Assembly (NCBI GenBank): GCA_002367355.1
Contig: DFBQ01000219.1
Location: 1 to 10,889, forward strand
Direction: 5' to 3'
Source of the DNA: Deltaproteobacteria bacterium UBA3076
Lineage (GTDB): Bacteria; Desulfobacterota; Dissulfuribacteria; Dissulfuribacterales; UBA3076
Length of the DNA: 10,889 bases
The notes below the pieces were generated by a model. That model ran no database searches, was not told where the DNA came from, and saw only the letters and a list, made by a program, of their open reading frames with translations. Both the position numbers and the translations under genes were made by a program. Shown piece after piece: positions 1 to 7,226 of this stretch (positions within the stretch are counted from its first letter, which is position 1; every line of letters starts with the position of its first letter).

Positions 1-188
1 GACGTACTTCCTGTACTTCAAGTGCCCGACAACAAAGCAGATGCGGTGCCCTGTGAACGCTTACAAAACTTCCAAACTGATAATAACCCTCCTATATTGA
101 AAATGTCCACGAACTAAAGTAAAAATACATAATATACTGAAAAATGATTGCCCGGCAGAATTCATTCCACAAATCATATCACAATCAA
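1..188. other. Upstream region, no certain gene
   Basis: No gene can be assigned here. Plus-strand frame 1 is open from the window edge to a TAA at 115-117 (38 codons) and could be the 3' end of a truncated gene. Frame 2 is open almost as far (to a TGA at 98-100), so openness alone is weak evidence, and the frame-1 peptide is not recognisable. GTACTTC occurs twice with a 9-nt period (4-10 and 13-19). Bases 95-190 are AT-rich, as expected for a promoter. TATACT at 133-138 is a possible -10 box, but no good -35 lies 16-18 nt upstream, and I see no sigma-54 site. Confidence 0.3.
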
Positions 189-199
189 AAGGAGGAGGC

Positions 200-1315
200 A
201 TGTGTCGACTTAGCGCCATTACATCCAGTTCATATTTTTCTCCTATGGAAAATATCCTGGCGCTGGAGACCATGAAAGAAGGCCATGACGGCTCCGGCCT
301 GGGCCTGGTCATGAAGGACCTGGGCGGACCATTTGAAGACCTCAAGAGTTATCCTGTTCTTTCCGGTACCTGCAGCAACAAAGGCCTTGAAATGCTGAAC
401 GACTACATGCAGAAAGCTGGCTTTCAGGTCAAATACAGTTGGGAGCCGAAGGTCAAGCGAGTCGCAGGTATGGAGATAGAGCCCCGTGACCACTATTTTG
501 CCAAGGCATATCATTATCCAGCGCCCTATGAGCCAAAGGCCCGGGTTGAGTGGGAACGGCTCCTGCTTGAGACCAGGCTGGACCTGAGACGAATGGGAGA
601 AAAAGATCATTCTCTCTTTGTATTCTCTTTTTACCCTGATTGCCTCACATTAAAGGAAGTGGGAGATCCATTGCAGTTAGCAGAATTCTTTGGTCTGGAT
701 AATTTGTCCCTGCAGGCCAAGGTGATCCTGGCCCAAGGCCGGCAAAACACAAACTATGCCATCTACCTCTATGCCTGTCATCCCTTCTTTATACAGGATT
801 ACTGCACCATGACTAATGGCGAAAATACGGCATTTGTACCTATCCAGGAGTACTTGACCAGCCGGGGATTTCCTGGCTATATGGGCTATAATAGCGACAG
901 TGAGGTGTTCGCTCACATCCTGCATTTCACCCACAGGCAACTCAAATACCCCTTGACCTATTATAAAGATATCATCACCCCATTAAAGGACGAAGAGATC
1001 CGTGAGCGACCAGACGGCAAGGCCGTCAGCCTGCTCAAAAAGAGTCTTCGACCCCTGTGCATAGACGGTCCTAACATGGTCATCGGTTTTATACCTGATG
1101 GAACAATCTTTATGGTACAGGATTCCAAAAAGCTCAGGCCCGGGGTTGTTGGCGGGGCCAAGGGAAAATACGCCCTTATGAGCGAGATGTGTGGTCTTGA
1201 CAGGGCAATTCCCCAACGTGACCGCTCTGCTGACATTTTTCCTTCAAAATATGACATGGCAATAGTGACACCCAATGCCCAGGAGGTCCAGGTATGGAAC
1301 CAGCTTCACGGTTAG
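200..1315 (+). CDS. gltB1: Glutamate synthase, glutamine amidotransferase subunit (split GltB N-terminal domain)
   Basis: This is the class II glutamine amidotransferase part of glutamate synthase, made as a separate 371-residue protein. It should hydrolyse glutamine and pass ammonia to the FMN subunit encoded next. The N-terminal Met-Cys places the expected nucleophile at Cys2 once Met is removed, which fixes the start. A strong AGGAGG (190-195) lies just upstream. Other family motifs are HDGSG at residues 29-33, an oxyanion/glutamine-site TNGENT at 205-210 (compare NGEIN in GltB), and a SDSE motif at 232-235. The split of GltB into separate polypeptides is known from archaea and many anaerobic bacteria. 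The 3' end overlaps the next gene by 22 nt, which implies translational coupling. No signal peptide is seen, so it should be cytoplasmic. The symbol follows the GltB1/B2/B3 naming of split enzymes. Confidence 0.93.
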   Translation: MCRLSAITSSSYFSPMENILALETMKEGHDGSGLGLVMKDLGGPFEDLKSYPVLSGTCSNKGLEMLNDYMQKAGFQVKYSWEPKVKRVAGMEIEPRDHYFAKAYHYPAPYEPKARVEWERLLLETRLDLRRMGEKDHSLFVFSFYPDCLTLKEVGDPLQLAEFFGLDNLSLQAKVILAQGRQNTNYAIYLYACHPFFIQDYCTMTNGENTAFVPIQEYLTSRGFPGYMGYNSDSEVFAHILHFTHRQLKYPLTYYKDIITPLKDEEIRERPDGKAVSLLKKSLRPLCIDGPNMVIGFIPDGTIFMVQDSKKLRPGVVGGAKGKYALMSEMCGLDRAIPQRDRSADIFPSKYDMAIVTPNAQEVQVWNQLHG

Positions 1316-2949
1316 ACCACAACGGACAACTGGCGCTGCAAGAATTCCCCTATGTTATTCAATGGAGGGAGGACCGTTGTACCCGCTGTGGTCGTTGTAC
1401 CGCAGTATGTCCGCAACAGGCTATAGAGCCTGCTGTCTTTGCCCAGCGACTCGTGCATTCCGAATCCGGGACTCTGATGCCCAGCGCTGTACGAAAGGTG
1501 TCTCACGGAATCCGCCAGGTTACTGACATTGAACGCTACTGTACCGGTTGCGGGATGTGCAGTCTGGTATGCCCGAATACGGCAATTGTCCCGCATTACA
1601 ATCCACATCATAAATTTCTGTTTCACAAGAACCTTGGAGGAACGCCGTATAAGCGCGGTGGAAGGCGCAATGATCCCAGCCCAAGCACGCTGGACAAGCT
1701 CAAGTTTACCCGCATCTCAATGTTGACAGACCCTGCACTGGATGCAGGCAGGCACGAGTTCCACATCCGGACCCTTTTAGGGCGCATCCTGCCACCGGAA
1801 AAGCTACCCCTCAAGCTGGTTGACAACCGACTGACAGTAGGAGATGGCACCTTTATCCCTCCTGTGAGGGAGATATTCCCCATCCGAATAGGGAGCATGT
1901 CCATAGGCGCCCTTTCTCCGACCATGTGGGAAGGCCTCGCCATGGGCATCACTTATCTTAATGAAGTGGAGGGGATGCCGGTGGTTATGTGCTCCGGGGA
2001 AGGTGGCATGCCGCCCAGGCTTCTGCGCTCTCGTTTTCTGAAGTATTTTATCCCTCAGATCGCATCCGGTTATTTTGGATGGGATGAGATCATACACGCC
2101 CTGCCGGATATGATTGAGGACCCGTGTGCCATTGAGATCAAGTACGGCCAGGGTGCAAAGCCGGGGGACGGCGGTCTGTTGATGTCCTACAAGGTACTGA
2201 AACTCATTGCCGGGATACGCGGTGTCCCGATGCACATCGACCTCGCCTCTCCTCCCACACACCAGACCCAATACTCCATTGAGGAGGCAGTGGCCAAGAT
2301 GATCCAGTCCATGTCCATGGCCTGGGGTTTTCGTGTCCCTGTCTATCCCAAGATCTCCGGCACCAAGACTGCCCAGGCGGTCCTTAATAACCTGGCCAGA
2401 AACCCTTATGCCGCCGCCATGTGCATTGATGGTGAAGACGGCGGGACAGGAGCGGCCTATAACGTCTCTATGGACAAAATGGGGCATCCGATTGCTTCCA
2501 ACATCCGGGACTGCTACATGGATCTGGTCAAACAGGGGAAACAGAACGAGCTTCCTCTCATTGCTGCCGGCGGAATGGGCAAGACAGGGAACCTGGCGGC
2601 AAATGCCGCTGCCATGATCATGCTGGGGGCAAGCGCTGTGGATATAGGGAAATATATCCTGCAGACCGCAGCCGGATGCCTGGGAGATGAGTACAACCGG
2701 TGTAACCTGTGTAACACCGGCAAATGCCCCCGCGGCATTACCACGCAAAACCCCAAGCTCTACCGCCGGCTGGACCCTGACAAGGTGGCTGAGCGGGTAG
2801 TGGAGGTCTTCAAGAGCACTGAGACAGAACTGAAAAAGATATTTGCCCCTATGGGCCGGAGTACGCAGTTGCCAATCGGCATGTCGGACGGCCTCAGTGT
2901 GGGCGACAAGGCCATAGCTGAGAGGTTAGAGATTGATTATGCATGCTAA
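1294..2949 (+). CDS. gltB2: Glutamate synthase, FMN/ferredoxin central subunit (split GltB)
   Basis: This 551-residue protein is the synthase core, where 2-oxoglutarate and ammonia form 2-iminoglutarate that is reduced to glutamate. Residues about 20-100 hold two [4Fe-4S] ferredoxin motifs: CTRCGRCTAVCP (Cys29, 32, 35, 39) and CTGCGMCSLVCP (Cys83, 86, 89, 93). Residues about 150-510 form the FMN-binding TIM barrel. It contains GQGAKPGDGGLL (285-296, substrate loop), CIDGEDGGTGAA (377-388), and IAAGGMGKTGN (423-433) followed by LGASAVDIG (444-452) for the FMN phosphate. CNLCNTGKC (Cys470, 473, 478) probably binds the internal cluster. In classical GltB this is a [3Fe-4S] cluster with different cysteine spacing. 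AGGAGGT at 1281-1287, 6 nt before ATG, supports the start inside the previous gene. The order amidotransferase then FMN subunit matches the domain order of one-piece GltB. Confidence 0.94.
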   Translation: MEPASRLDHNGQLALQEFPYVIQWREDRCTRCGRCTAVCPQQAIEPAVFAQRLVHSESGTLMPSAVRKVSHGIRQVTDIERYCTGCGMCSLVCPNTAIVPHYNPHHKFLFHKNLGGTPYKRGGRRNDPSPSTLDKLKFTRISMLTDPALDAGRHEFHIRTLLGRILPPEKLPLKLVDNRLTVGDGTFIPPVREIFPIRIGSMSIGALSPTMWEGLAMGITYLNEVEGMPVVMCSGEGGMPPRLLRSRFLKYFIPQIASGYFGWDEIIHALPDMIEDPCAIEIKYGQGAKPGDGGLLMSYKVLKLIAGIRGVPMHIDLASPPTHQTQYSIEEAVAKMIQSMSMAWGFRVPVYPKISGTKTAQAVLNNLARNPYAAAMCIDGEDGGTGAAYNVSMDKMGHPIASNIRDCYMDLVKQGKQNELPLIAAGGMGKTGNLAANAAAMIMLGASAVDIGKYILQTAAGCLGDEYNRCNLCNTGKCPRGITTQNPKLYRRLDPDKVAERVVEVFKSTETELKKIFAPMGRSTQLPIGMSDGLSVGDKAIAERLEIDYAC

Positions 2950-2950
2950 A

Positions 2951-3091
2951 GAGCCACTTGCAAAACTCATCTTTTGCCCGATGGCTGCGTTGCTCGTCGG
3001 TGAAAAATGCTCATGTACACCCAGTACACTGCGCTTTTTCGCCTCCTCGCGCCTTGCCCTCGAACAAAATCTTGAGTTTTGCAAGCGGCTC
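2951..3091. repeat. 141-bp near-symmetric palindromic element
   Basis: The element starts one base after the gltB2 stop. Its termini are 19-bp inverted repeats: 2951-2969 begins GAGCCACTTGCAAAAC, and 3073-3091 is its reverse complement with one mismatch. The symmetry continues to an exact centre. Two 68-nt halves (2951-3018 and 3024-3091) flank the 5-nt loop ACCCA, with TGTAC/GTACA closing it and GGTGAAAAA (3 to 9 nt farther out, 2999-3007) opposite TTTTTCGCC. In between, pairing is patchy. Such palindromes look like dispersed REP/MITE-like repeats I associate with Desulfobacterota genomes. That link is from memory. No obvious target-site duplication flanks it. As RNA it could form a long hairpin inside the glt transcript. 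Confidence 0.75.
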
Positions 3092-3135
3092 TTGCGAAAA
3101 ATTCCTCGTTTCCGAATCAGAAACTGAAGAAAGAT

Positions 3136-3163
3136 AACCCTGAACGGTGAACCCTGAACCTCA
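3136..3163. repeat. Two 14-nt direct repeat units
   Basis: AACCCTGAAC is present at 3136-3145 and again at 3150-3159, giving two partial 14-nt units (3136-3149 and 3150-3163). The pair lies between the large palindrome and the gltB3-gltD start. It may be a minimal remnant of a short tandem repeat. No function is evident. Confidence 0.45.
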
Positions 3164-3193
3164 GAACGTCTAAAACATTTATAACTAATAATT

Positions 3194-5527
3194 ATGACAT
3201 CGGAAATACTGACAATTAACAGCAATCCCAGCGGCCGGCGTGTCTCCTCCAAGGCCCTGGAAGAGCAGATACAGCAGGCTGTCACTGATGGAGTCCGGCA
3301 ACTGATTATCCAGGCCCAGGGACAACATGGTATTGGCGGCCGAATCTGGCCCAGGAATGAGAAGGTCTCCATAACTGTTCGTGGGCCGATAGGCCAACGC
3401 CTGGGCGGCATGGGCATGTCCGAAACGGAGATTGTGGTTGAAGGCAGTGGCTCGGACGATGTGGGCTGGCTCAATTGTGGTGCCAAGATCACAGTGCTTG
3501 GTGATGTGACTAATGGGGCGCATAATGCCGGTGCCCAGGGAATCCTGTATGTGCAGGGGGGTGGTGGTGCCCGTTGTGATACAATGACCAAACGGAATCC
3601 CCGCTTTGAACCGCTCCAGTCCTGGTATTTCAGGGATGTAGGCGATTCCTTTGCCGAGTTCAAGGCAGGGGGTATTGCAGTGGTCTGCGGCGTTAATCCC
3701 CGAAACCCTGAAAACGTCCTGGGCTACCGGCCCTGTGTGGGCATGGTGGGTGGCACCATCTACTTCCGAGGCCCCATTAAGGGATACAGCGCCAAGGATG
3801 TCAGACTTGTGGATCTGACCTCGAAAGACTGGGAATGGCTTACTGAAAACATAAAGCCCTATCTGAAGGCAATAGATCGGACTGAATACCACGATCTTTT
3901 GACCCAGGACCCATCGCATTGGAAAAAATTCATCGCCTATACCCCTGCAGAACGTAAAGCACGACTGGGACTGAAGATGCCCCTCAGCGAATTTCGCACC
4001 CAGGTCTGGGAAAAGGATGTGGGCCAGGGAGGTATCTTTGGGGAATATCTGGAACACCCACAGACGATTCTTCCCTATATCACAACCAGCGCAGACCGCC
4101 GGCTCAAACCGGTCTGGAACAACGGGAAATATCTCCCTCCATGCGTAGCCGCATGTCCTTCGGGGATACCCTCACATAAACGCGCGGCCCTTATCCGGGA
4201 AGGTCGTCTGAAAGAGGCCCTTTCCCTTGTCCTGAAATACAGCCCGTTTCCTGCAACAGTCTGCGGCCAGCTTTGTCCGAATCTCTGTATGCAGGCCTGT
4301 ACCCGTGCACAATTTGACAGACCTGTGGACATTGCCGCTATGAGCCGCCTGAGCCTGGATGTCCCTGCCCCAAAACCTGCCCCTCCGACTGGGCGTAAAG
4401 TGGGTATAATCGGCGGCGGGCCTGGTGGCATGTCAGCTGCCTGGCAACTGGCCCTCAAGGGGCATGAAGTAGATCTATACGAGACGGCCGAAAGACTTGG
4501 AGGCAAAGTAGAGCTCTGTATCCCCAGAGAGCGCCTGTCCCATGAGGTGCTGGAAAAGGAGATATCCCGCTTTACAGAGATCGGAATCCATGTGCATCTT
4601 GGGCAGCGGATTGACCTTAAGGCATTTCGGAAGATCTACGAGGAACATGAACTCGTCATCATTGCCTGTGGTGCGCACCAGCCCCGCACTATCCCCTTCC
4701 CCGGAAACGAAGATGTCATAGCCGGCATCGAATTCTTAAGGGCTATTAACCTGGGTAAAAGGCCGGATCTAAAGGGCCAAAAGATCGTCATCATTGGTGC
4801 AGGAAATGTGGGTATGGACATCGCCTGCGAGGCTTACAACTGTGGAGCGGCCTCGGTTACGGCAGTGGACATCCAGCCTCCTGCCAGCTTCGGTAAGGAA
4901 CAGGAGGCGGCAGAGGCCAAGGGGGCCCGGATCCTCTATCCCAAAATAACAGAACGTTACGACAAGGCAGAACGGACGATCTATTTCAAGGACGACACAT
5001 CCCTGGAGGCCGATACGGTCATCATCTCTATTGGAGAGGTCCCTATTCTGGATTTCCTCCCTCGGGAGATCCACACCGAGCGAGGCTTCATCGTGGTGAA
5101 CGAGCTGGGTCAGACCTCGGATGTAAAGGTCTTTGCCGTTGGTGATGTCACACGGCCCGGGCTTATAACTCATGCCATTGGTGCAGGACGCCGGGCAGCA
5201 GAGACAATCCATGCTATAATGATGCATACAGTTTATGAGCCCGAAAAGCGGCTCGCTATTCCCTATGACCGGATTAAGCTCGTCTATTATGAGGTCTCCC
5301 GTGGCGAGGAATTTATTCCAGAACAGGAGGCAGACCTTTGTGTCTCCTGCGGGGCCTGCAGGGATTGCCACATGTGCGAAAACACATGTTATCATGGGGC
5401 AATCAAGAGGACAGAGGGGCCAAAAGGGGAATTTGAATATACGGTTATCGAAGATAAGTGCATAGGATGCGGCTTCTGTGCAGCCGTTTGTCCCTGTGGG
5501 GTGTGGGAGATGGAGGAAAATATCTGA
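3194..5527 (+). CDS. gltD: Glutamate synthase GXGXG domain fused to GltD-like FAD/NAD(P)H subunit with ferredoxin tail
   Basis: This 777-residue fusion supplies the third part of split GltB and the electron-input subunit. Residues about 1-245 form the GXGXG beta-helix domain (GltB3), with IWPRNEKV and the glycine-rich run GPIGQRLGGMGM (64-75), plus further Gly/Asn turns to about 125. Residues about 300-400 carry the GltD N-terminal cluster cysteines (Cys317, 321, 357, 361, 365, 369). The FAD Rossmann motif GIIGGGPGG is at 404-412, the NAD(P)H motif IIGAGNVG at 533-540, and the second FAD motif VFAVGD at 646-651. The C-terminus has two ferredoxin-type motifs: Cys716/719/722 plus Cys725, 728 and 732, then CIGCGFCAAVCPC (756-768). 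It should pass electrons from NAD(P)H, or possibly ferredoxin, to the FMN subunit. No Shine-Dalgarno site is seen before ATG 3194, unlike the two upstream genes. No convincing alternative start lies nearby. Confidence 0.93.
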   Translation: MTSEILTINSNPSGRRVSSKALEEQIQQAVTDGVRQLIIQAQGQHGIGGRIWPRNEKVSITVRGPIGQRLGGMGMSETEIVVEGSGSDDVGWLNCGAKITVLGDVTNGAHNAGAQGILYVQGGGGARCDTMTKRNPRFEPLQSWYFRDVGDSFAEFKAGGIAVVCGVNPRNPENVLGYRPCVGMVGGTIYFRGPIKGYSAKDVRLVDLTSKDWEWLTENIKPYLKAIDRTEYHDLLTQDPSHWKKFIAYTPAERKARLGLKMPLSEFRTQVWEKDVGQGGIFGEYLEHPQTILPYITTSADRRLKPVWNNGKYLPPCVAACPSGIPSHKRAALIREGRLKEALSLVLKYSPFPATVCGQLCPNLCMQACTRAQFDRPVDIAAMSRLSLDVPAPKPAPPTGRKVGIIGGGPGGMSAAWQLALKGHEVDLYETAERLGGKVELCIPRERLSHEVLEKEISRFTEIGIHVHLGQRIDLKAFRKIYEEHELVIIACGAHQPRTIPFPGNEDVIAGIEFLRAINLGKRPDLKGQKIVIIGAGNVGMDIACEAYNCGAASVTAVDIQPPASFGKEQEAAEAKGARILYPKITERYDKAERTIYFKDDTSLEADTVIISIGEVPILDFLPREIHTERGFIVVNELGQTSDVKVFAVGDVTRPGLITHAIGAGRRAAETIHAIMMHTVYEPEKRLAIPYDRIKLVYYEVSRGEEFIPEQEADLCVSCGACRDCHMCENTCYHGAIKRTEGPKGEFEYTVIEDKCIGCGFCAAVCPCGVWEMEENI

Positions 5528-5614
5528 TTCCGCTGAAAAAGCCCCATCTGCGGCGTTGCATAAGAGCTGAAAGGGGGCGCATTCACATGTTGGGGGATCT
5601 AGAATTTAGTAATG

Positions 5615-5730
5615 AACATCGAACGTCCAACATCGAATGTTGAATGGGAAAAGATGAAGAAACAGAAATAGCTGTTGAAGGTTCGGTATTGGGTGTTTGT
5701 TTTTTTATTCGATGTTGGACGTTCGATGTT
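5615..5730. repeat. Perfect 24-bp inverted repeat inside the composite element
   Basis: Bases 5615-5638 (AACATCGAACGTCC followed by AACATCGAAT) are the exact reverse complement of 5707-5730, with a 68-nt spacer. A transcript could form a very stable long-loop hairpin here. The run of T at 5699-5706 lies before the right arm, not after it, so this is not a standard intrinsic terminator. The stem may still cut expression or stabilise RNA between gltB3-gltD and hisH. Confidence 0.8.
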
Positions 5731-5748
5731 GGATGTTCGATGTTCATC
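5708..5748. repeat. 14-bp tandem repeat (about three units)
   Basis: TTCGATGTTGGACG (5708-5721), TTCGATGTTGGATG (5722-5735) and a partial TTCGATGTTCATC (5736-5748) form a tandem array with a 14-bp period. The same unit appears inverted on the other side as AACATCGAACGTCC and AACATCGAATGTTG (5615-5642). The units are contiguous, with no spacers, so this is not CRISPR. Confidence 0.75.
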
Positions 5749-5816
5749 TTTTAAAACACCACGTTGGGCTGGCTATGACAGCTTTTTGAGCGGAATCACT
5801 GGGGTAAAATGAATAA

Positions 5817-6455
5817 ATGATTGCGATCATTGATTACAAAGCCGGAAACCTGAAGAGTGTAGAGCGTGCCCTTAAGAAGTTGGGATTTCCCTGTTGCATA
5901 ACTCATAATAATGAAGAAATACTCGGCTCCGAAAGGATCATCTTTCCAGGAGTGGGGGCAGCCGGGCAGGCAATCGCTGACCTGAGACATCTTGGCCTGG
6001 ATGAAGTCTTAAGGCAGGCCCTTGAGACCGGCAAACCGATCCTGGGAATATGTCTGGGTGCGCAGATCATACTGGATAAAAGCGAAGAGAACAGTGCGCA
6101 GTGTTTAGGACTGATCAGCGGAGATGTTAAGCTGTTTCCCTCTCCTCTTTTTTCCGAAGAAAATGAACGTCTTAAAATACCACATATGGGATGGAACAGC
6201 GTTCATTTAGTCAAGAGGCATCCAGTGCTGGAAGGGATTAAGCCGGCTGATGAATTCTATTTTGTCCATTCCTATTATCCAATGCCTGCTTCAGATAAAT
6301 ACATCATCGGGACTACTGATTACGGAATAGAGTTTCCGTCAATTATTGGCTATAAGAACCTGATAGCTATGCAGTTTCATCCTGAAAAGAGCGGGACCCC
6401 TGGCCTGAAAATCCTAAAGAACTTCTGTACATGGAACGGTCATTATGCTGAGTAA
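5817..6455 (+). CDS. hisH: Imidazole glycerol phosphate synthase, glutaminase subunit HisH
   Basis: HisH is the class I glutaminase half of imidazole glycerol phosphate synthase. It hydrolyses glutamine and channels ammonia into the HisF barrel for histidine (and AICAR) formation. The protein is 212 residues, the normal length. It starts with [11 protein letters not shown] (5-15) and has the nucleophile elbow GICLGAQ with Cys79, the oxyanion/interface segment PHMGWN (122-127), FVHSYY (149-154), and the catalytic His-Glu pair in FHPEKSG (His188, Glu190). A GGGG-rich stretch at 5801-5804 could be a weak ribosome binding site for ATG 5817. It overlaps hisF by 11 nt, so the two are translationally coupled. 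The gene sits directly after the composite repeat. Confidence 0.95.
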   Translation: MIAIIDYKAGNLKSVERALKKLGFPCCITHNNEEILGSERIIFPGVGAAGQAIADLRHLGLDEVLRQALETGKPILGICLGAQIILDKSEENSAQCLGLISGDVKLFPSPLFSEENERLKIPHMGWNSVHLVKRHPVLEGIKPADEFYFVHSYYPMPASDKYIIGTTDYGIEFPSIIGYKNLIAMQFHPEKSGTPGLKILKNFCTWNGHYAE

Positions 6456-7224
6456 AAGGATCATACCCTGTCTTGATGTGAGAGACGGGAAGACAACAAA
6501 AGGTATCAAGTTTAAAAAGAATGTGGATATCGGCGACCCAGTGGAAATGGCCAGGTTCTATTATGAAGAGGGTGCGGATGAGATTGTTTTTTATGATATA
6601 ACTGCTTCCAGTGAGCGGCGGGATATTATGATAGATGTTGTTCGCCGTGTGGCTGAGGAAATTTTTATACCCTTTTCTGTGGGCGGAGGAATCAGGACCA
6701 TTGAGGATATGCGCGCCGTGCTTCTGGCCGGGGCGGAAAAGGTGAGTCTCAACACAGCAGCAGTAAAGGACCCTGAGATCATTTCAGCGGGGGCCGGGGC
6801 CTTTGGGAGCCAGTGCATTGTGCTTGGGATGGACGTTAAAAAGGTCGAACCTTCTGAAAAAACTCCATCGGGTTATGAAATCGTTATCCACGGCGGCAGG
6901 ACGTATACAGGCATTGACGCCCTTGCCTGGGCAAAGAAGGCAGAGGACTTAGGGGCAGGCGAGATATGCCTGAATTCCATTGATGCGGACGGTACGAAGC
7001 AGGGTTATGAAATCGCGCTGACCTCGCTTATTTCCGAAAATGTGAATATTCCGGTAATTGCCTCTGGTGGCGCTGGAAACATAAATCACATGCATGATGT
7101 GCTGAAGTATGCCAAGGCAGATGCCGCACTCATAGCATCTATTGTCCACTATGGGACCTATACCATCAAACAGATCAAGGATGAACTGCACTCCCGCGGC
7201 ATAAAAGTCCGCAATACCTGGTAG
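6445..7224 (+). CDS. hisF: Imidazole glycerol phosphate synthase, cyclase subunit HisF
   Basis: HisF is the (beta-alpha)8 barrel that uses ammonia from HisH to convert PRFAR to imidazole glycerol phosphate and AICAR. The 259-residue protein is full length. It has the catalytic acids Asp11 ([10 protein letters not shown], 6-15) and Asp130 (LGMDVKK), Asn103 in SLNTAAV, the phosphate-binding SVGGGIRT (78-85), and a second glycine loop ASGGAGN. The strand-6 segment reads [12 protein letters not shown], where many bacterial enzymes have TSMDRDGTKDGY. This variant also seems familiar from archaeal-like HisF, which is my recollection only. All key catalytic residues are present, so it should be active. 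It follows hisH with an 11-nt overlap, and carA begins 2 nt after its stop. Confidence 0.95.
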   Translation: MLSKRIIPCLDVRDGKTTKGIKFKKNVDIGDPVEMARFYYEEGADEIVFYDITASSERRDIMIDVVRRVAEEIFIPFSVGGGIRTIEDMRAVLLAGAEKVSLNTAAVKDPEIISAGAGAFGSQCIVLGMDVKKVEPSEKTPSGYEIVIHGGRTYTGIDALAWAKKAEDLGAGEICLNSIDADGTKQGYEIALTSLISENVNIPVIASGGAGNINHMHDVLKYAKADAALIASIVHYGTYTIKQIKDELHSRGIKVRNTW

Positions 7225-7226
7225 AC

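Larger units (their letters stand above)
5526..5797. repeat. 272-bp nested inverted-repeat element, outer arms
   Basis: The outer arms are GATTCCGCTGAAAAAGC (5526-5542) and GCTTTTTGAGCGGAATC (5781-5797), a 17-bp inverted repeat with one mismatch. The left arm includes the last two bases of the gltB3-gltD stop codon, and the right arm ends 19 bases before the hisH ATG, so the element fills almost the whole gap. A second, unrelated inverted repeat lies inside. The left part (GCCCCATCTGCGGCGTTGC) resembles dispersed palindromic repeats I recall from Desulfobacterota, which is not checked. No target-site duplication is apparent and no protein is encoded, so it looks like a MITE- or REP-like composite. 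Confidence 0.7.

Noticed and set aside
1..60. Another copy of the palindromic elements at the left edge
   Set aside because: Only a few bases, such as GCAGATG, are shared with the later element, and no inverted partner is visible in the window.
61..345. Minus-strand ORF of 94 codons
   Set aside because: It overlaps the start of the glutamate synthase amidotransferase gene, including its N-terminal Cys and ribosome binding site, and has no recognisable features.
1804..2748. Long minus-strand ORF (314 codons)
   Set aside because: It lies wholly inside gltB2, whose protein has clear conserved motifs across the same stretch. The antisense peptide shows no recognisable domain.
2926..4057. Minus-strand ORFs of 245 and 290 codons
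   Set aside because: They overlap the palindrome and the conserved GXGXG domain. Their openness follows from the codon bias of the real gene.
5615..5730. Intrinsic terminator after the glt genes
   Set aside because: The stem arms are 68 nt apart and the T-run is in the loop before the right arm, not after the stem.
5614..5748. CRISPR-like array
   Set aside because: Units are 14 bp, contiguous and inverted on the two sides, with no unique spacers and no cas genes.
5809..5820. Three-codon mini-ORF (ATG AAT AAA TGA) overlapping the hisH start
   Set aside because: A very short overlap is likely by chance in an AT-rich stretch; nothing shows it is translated.
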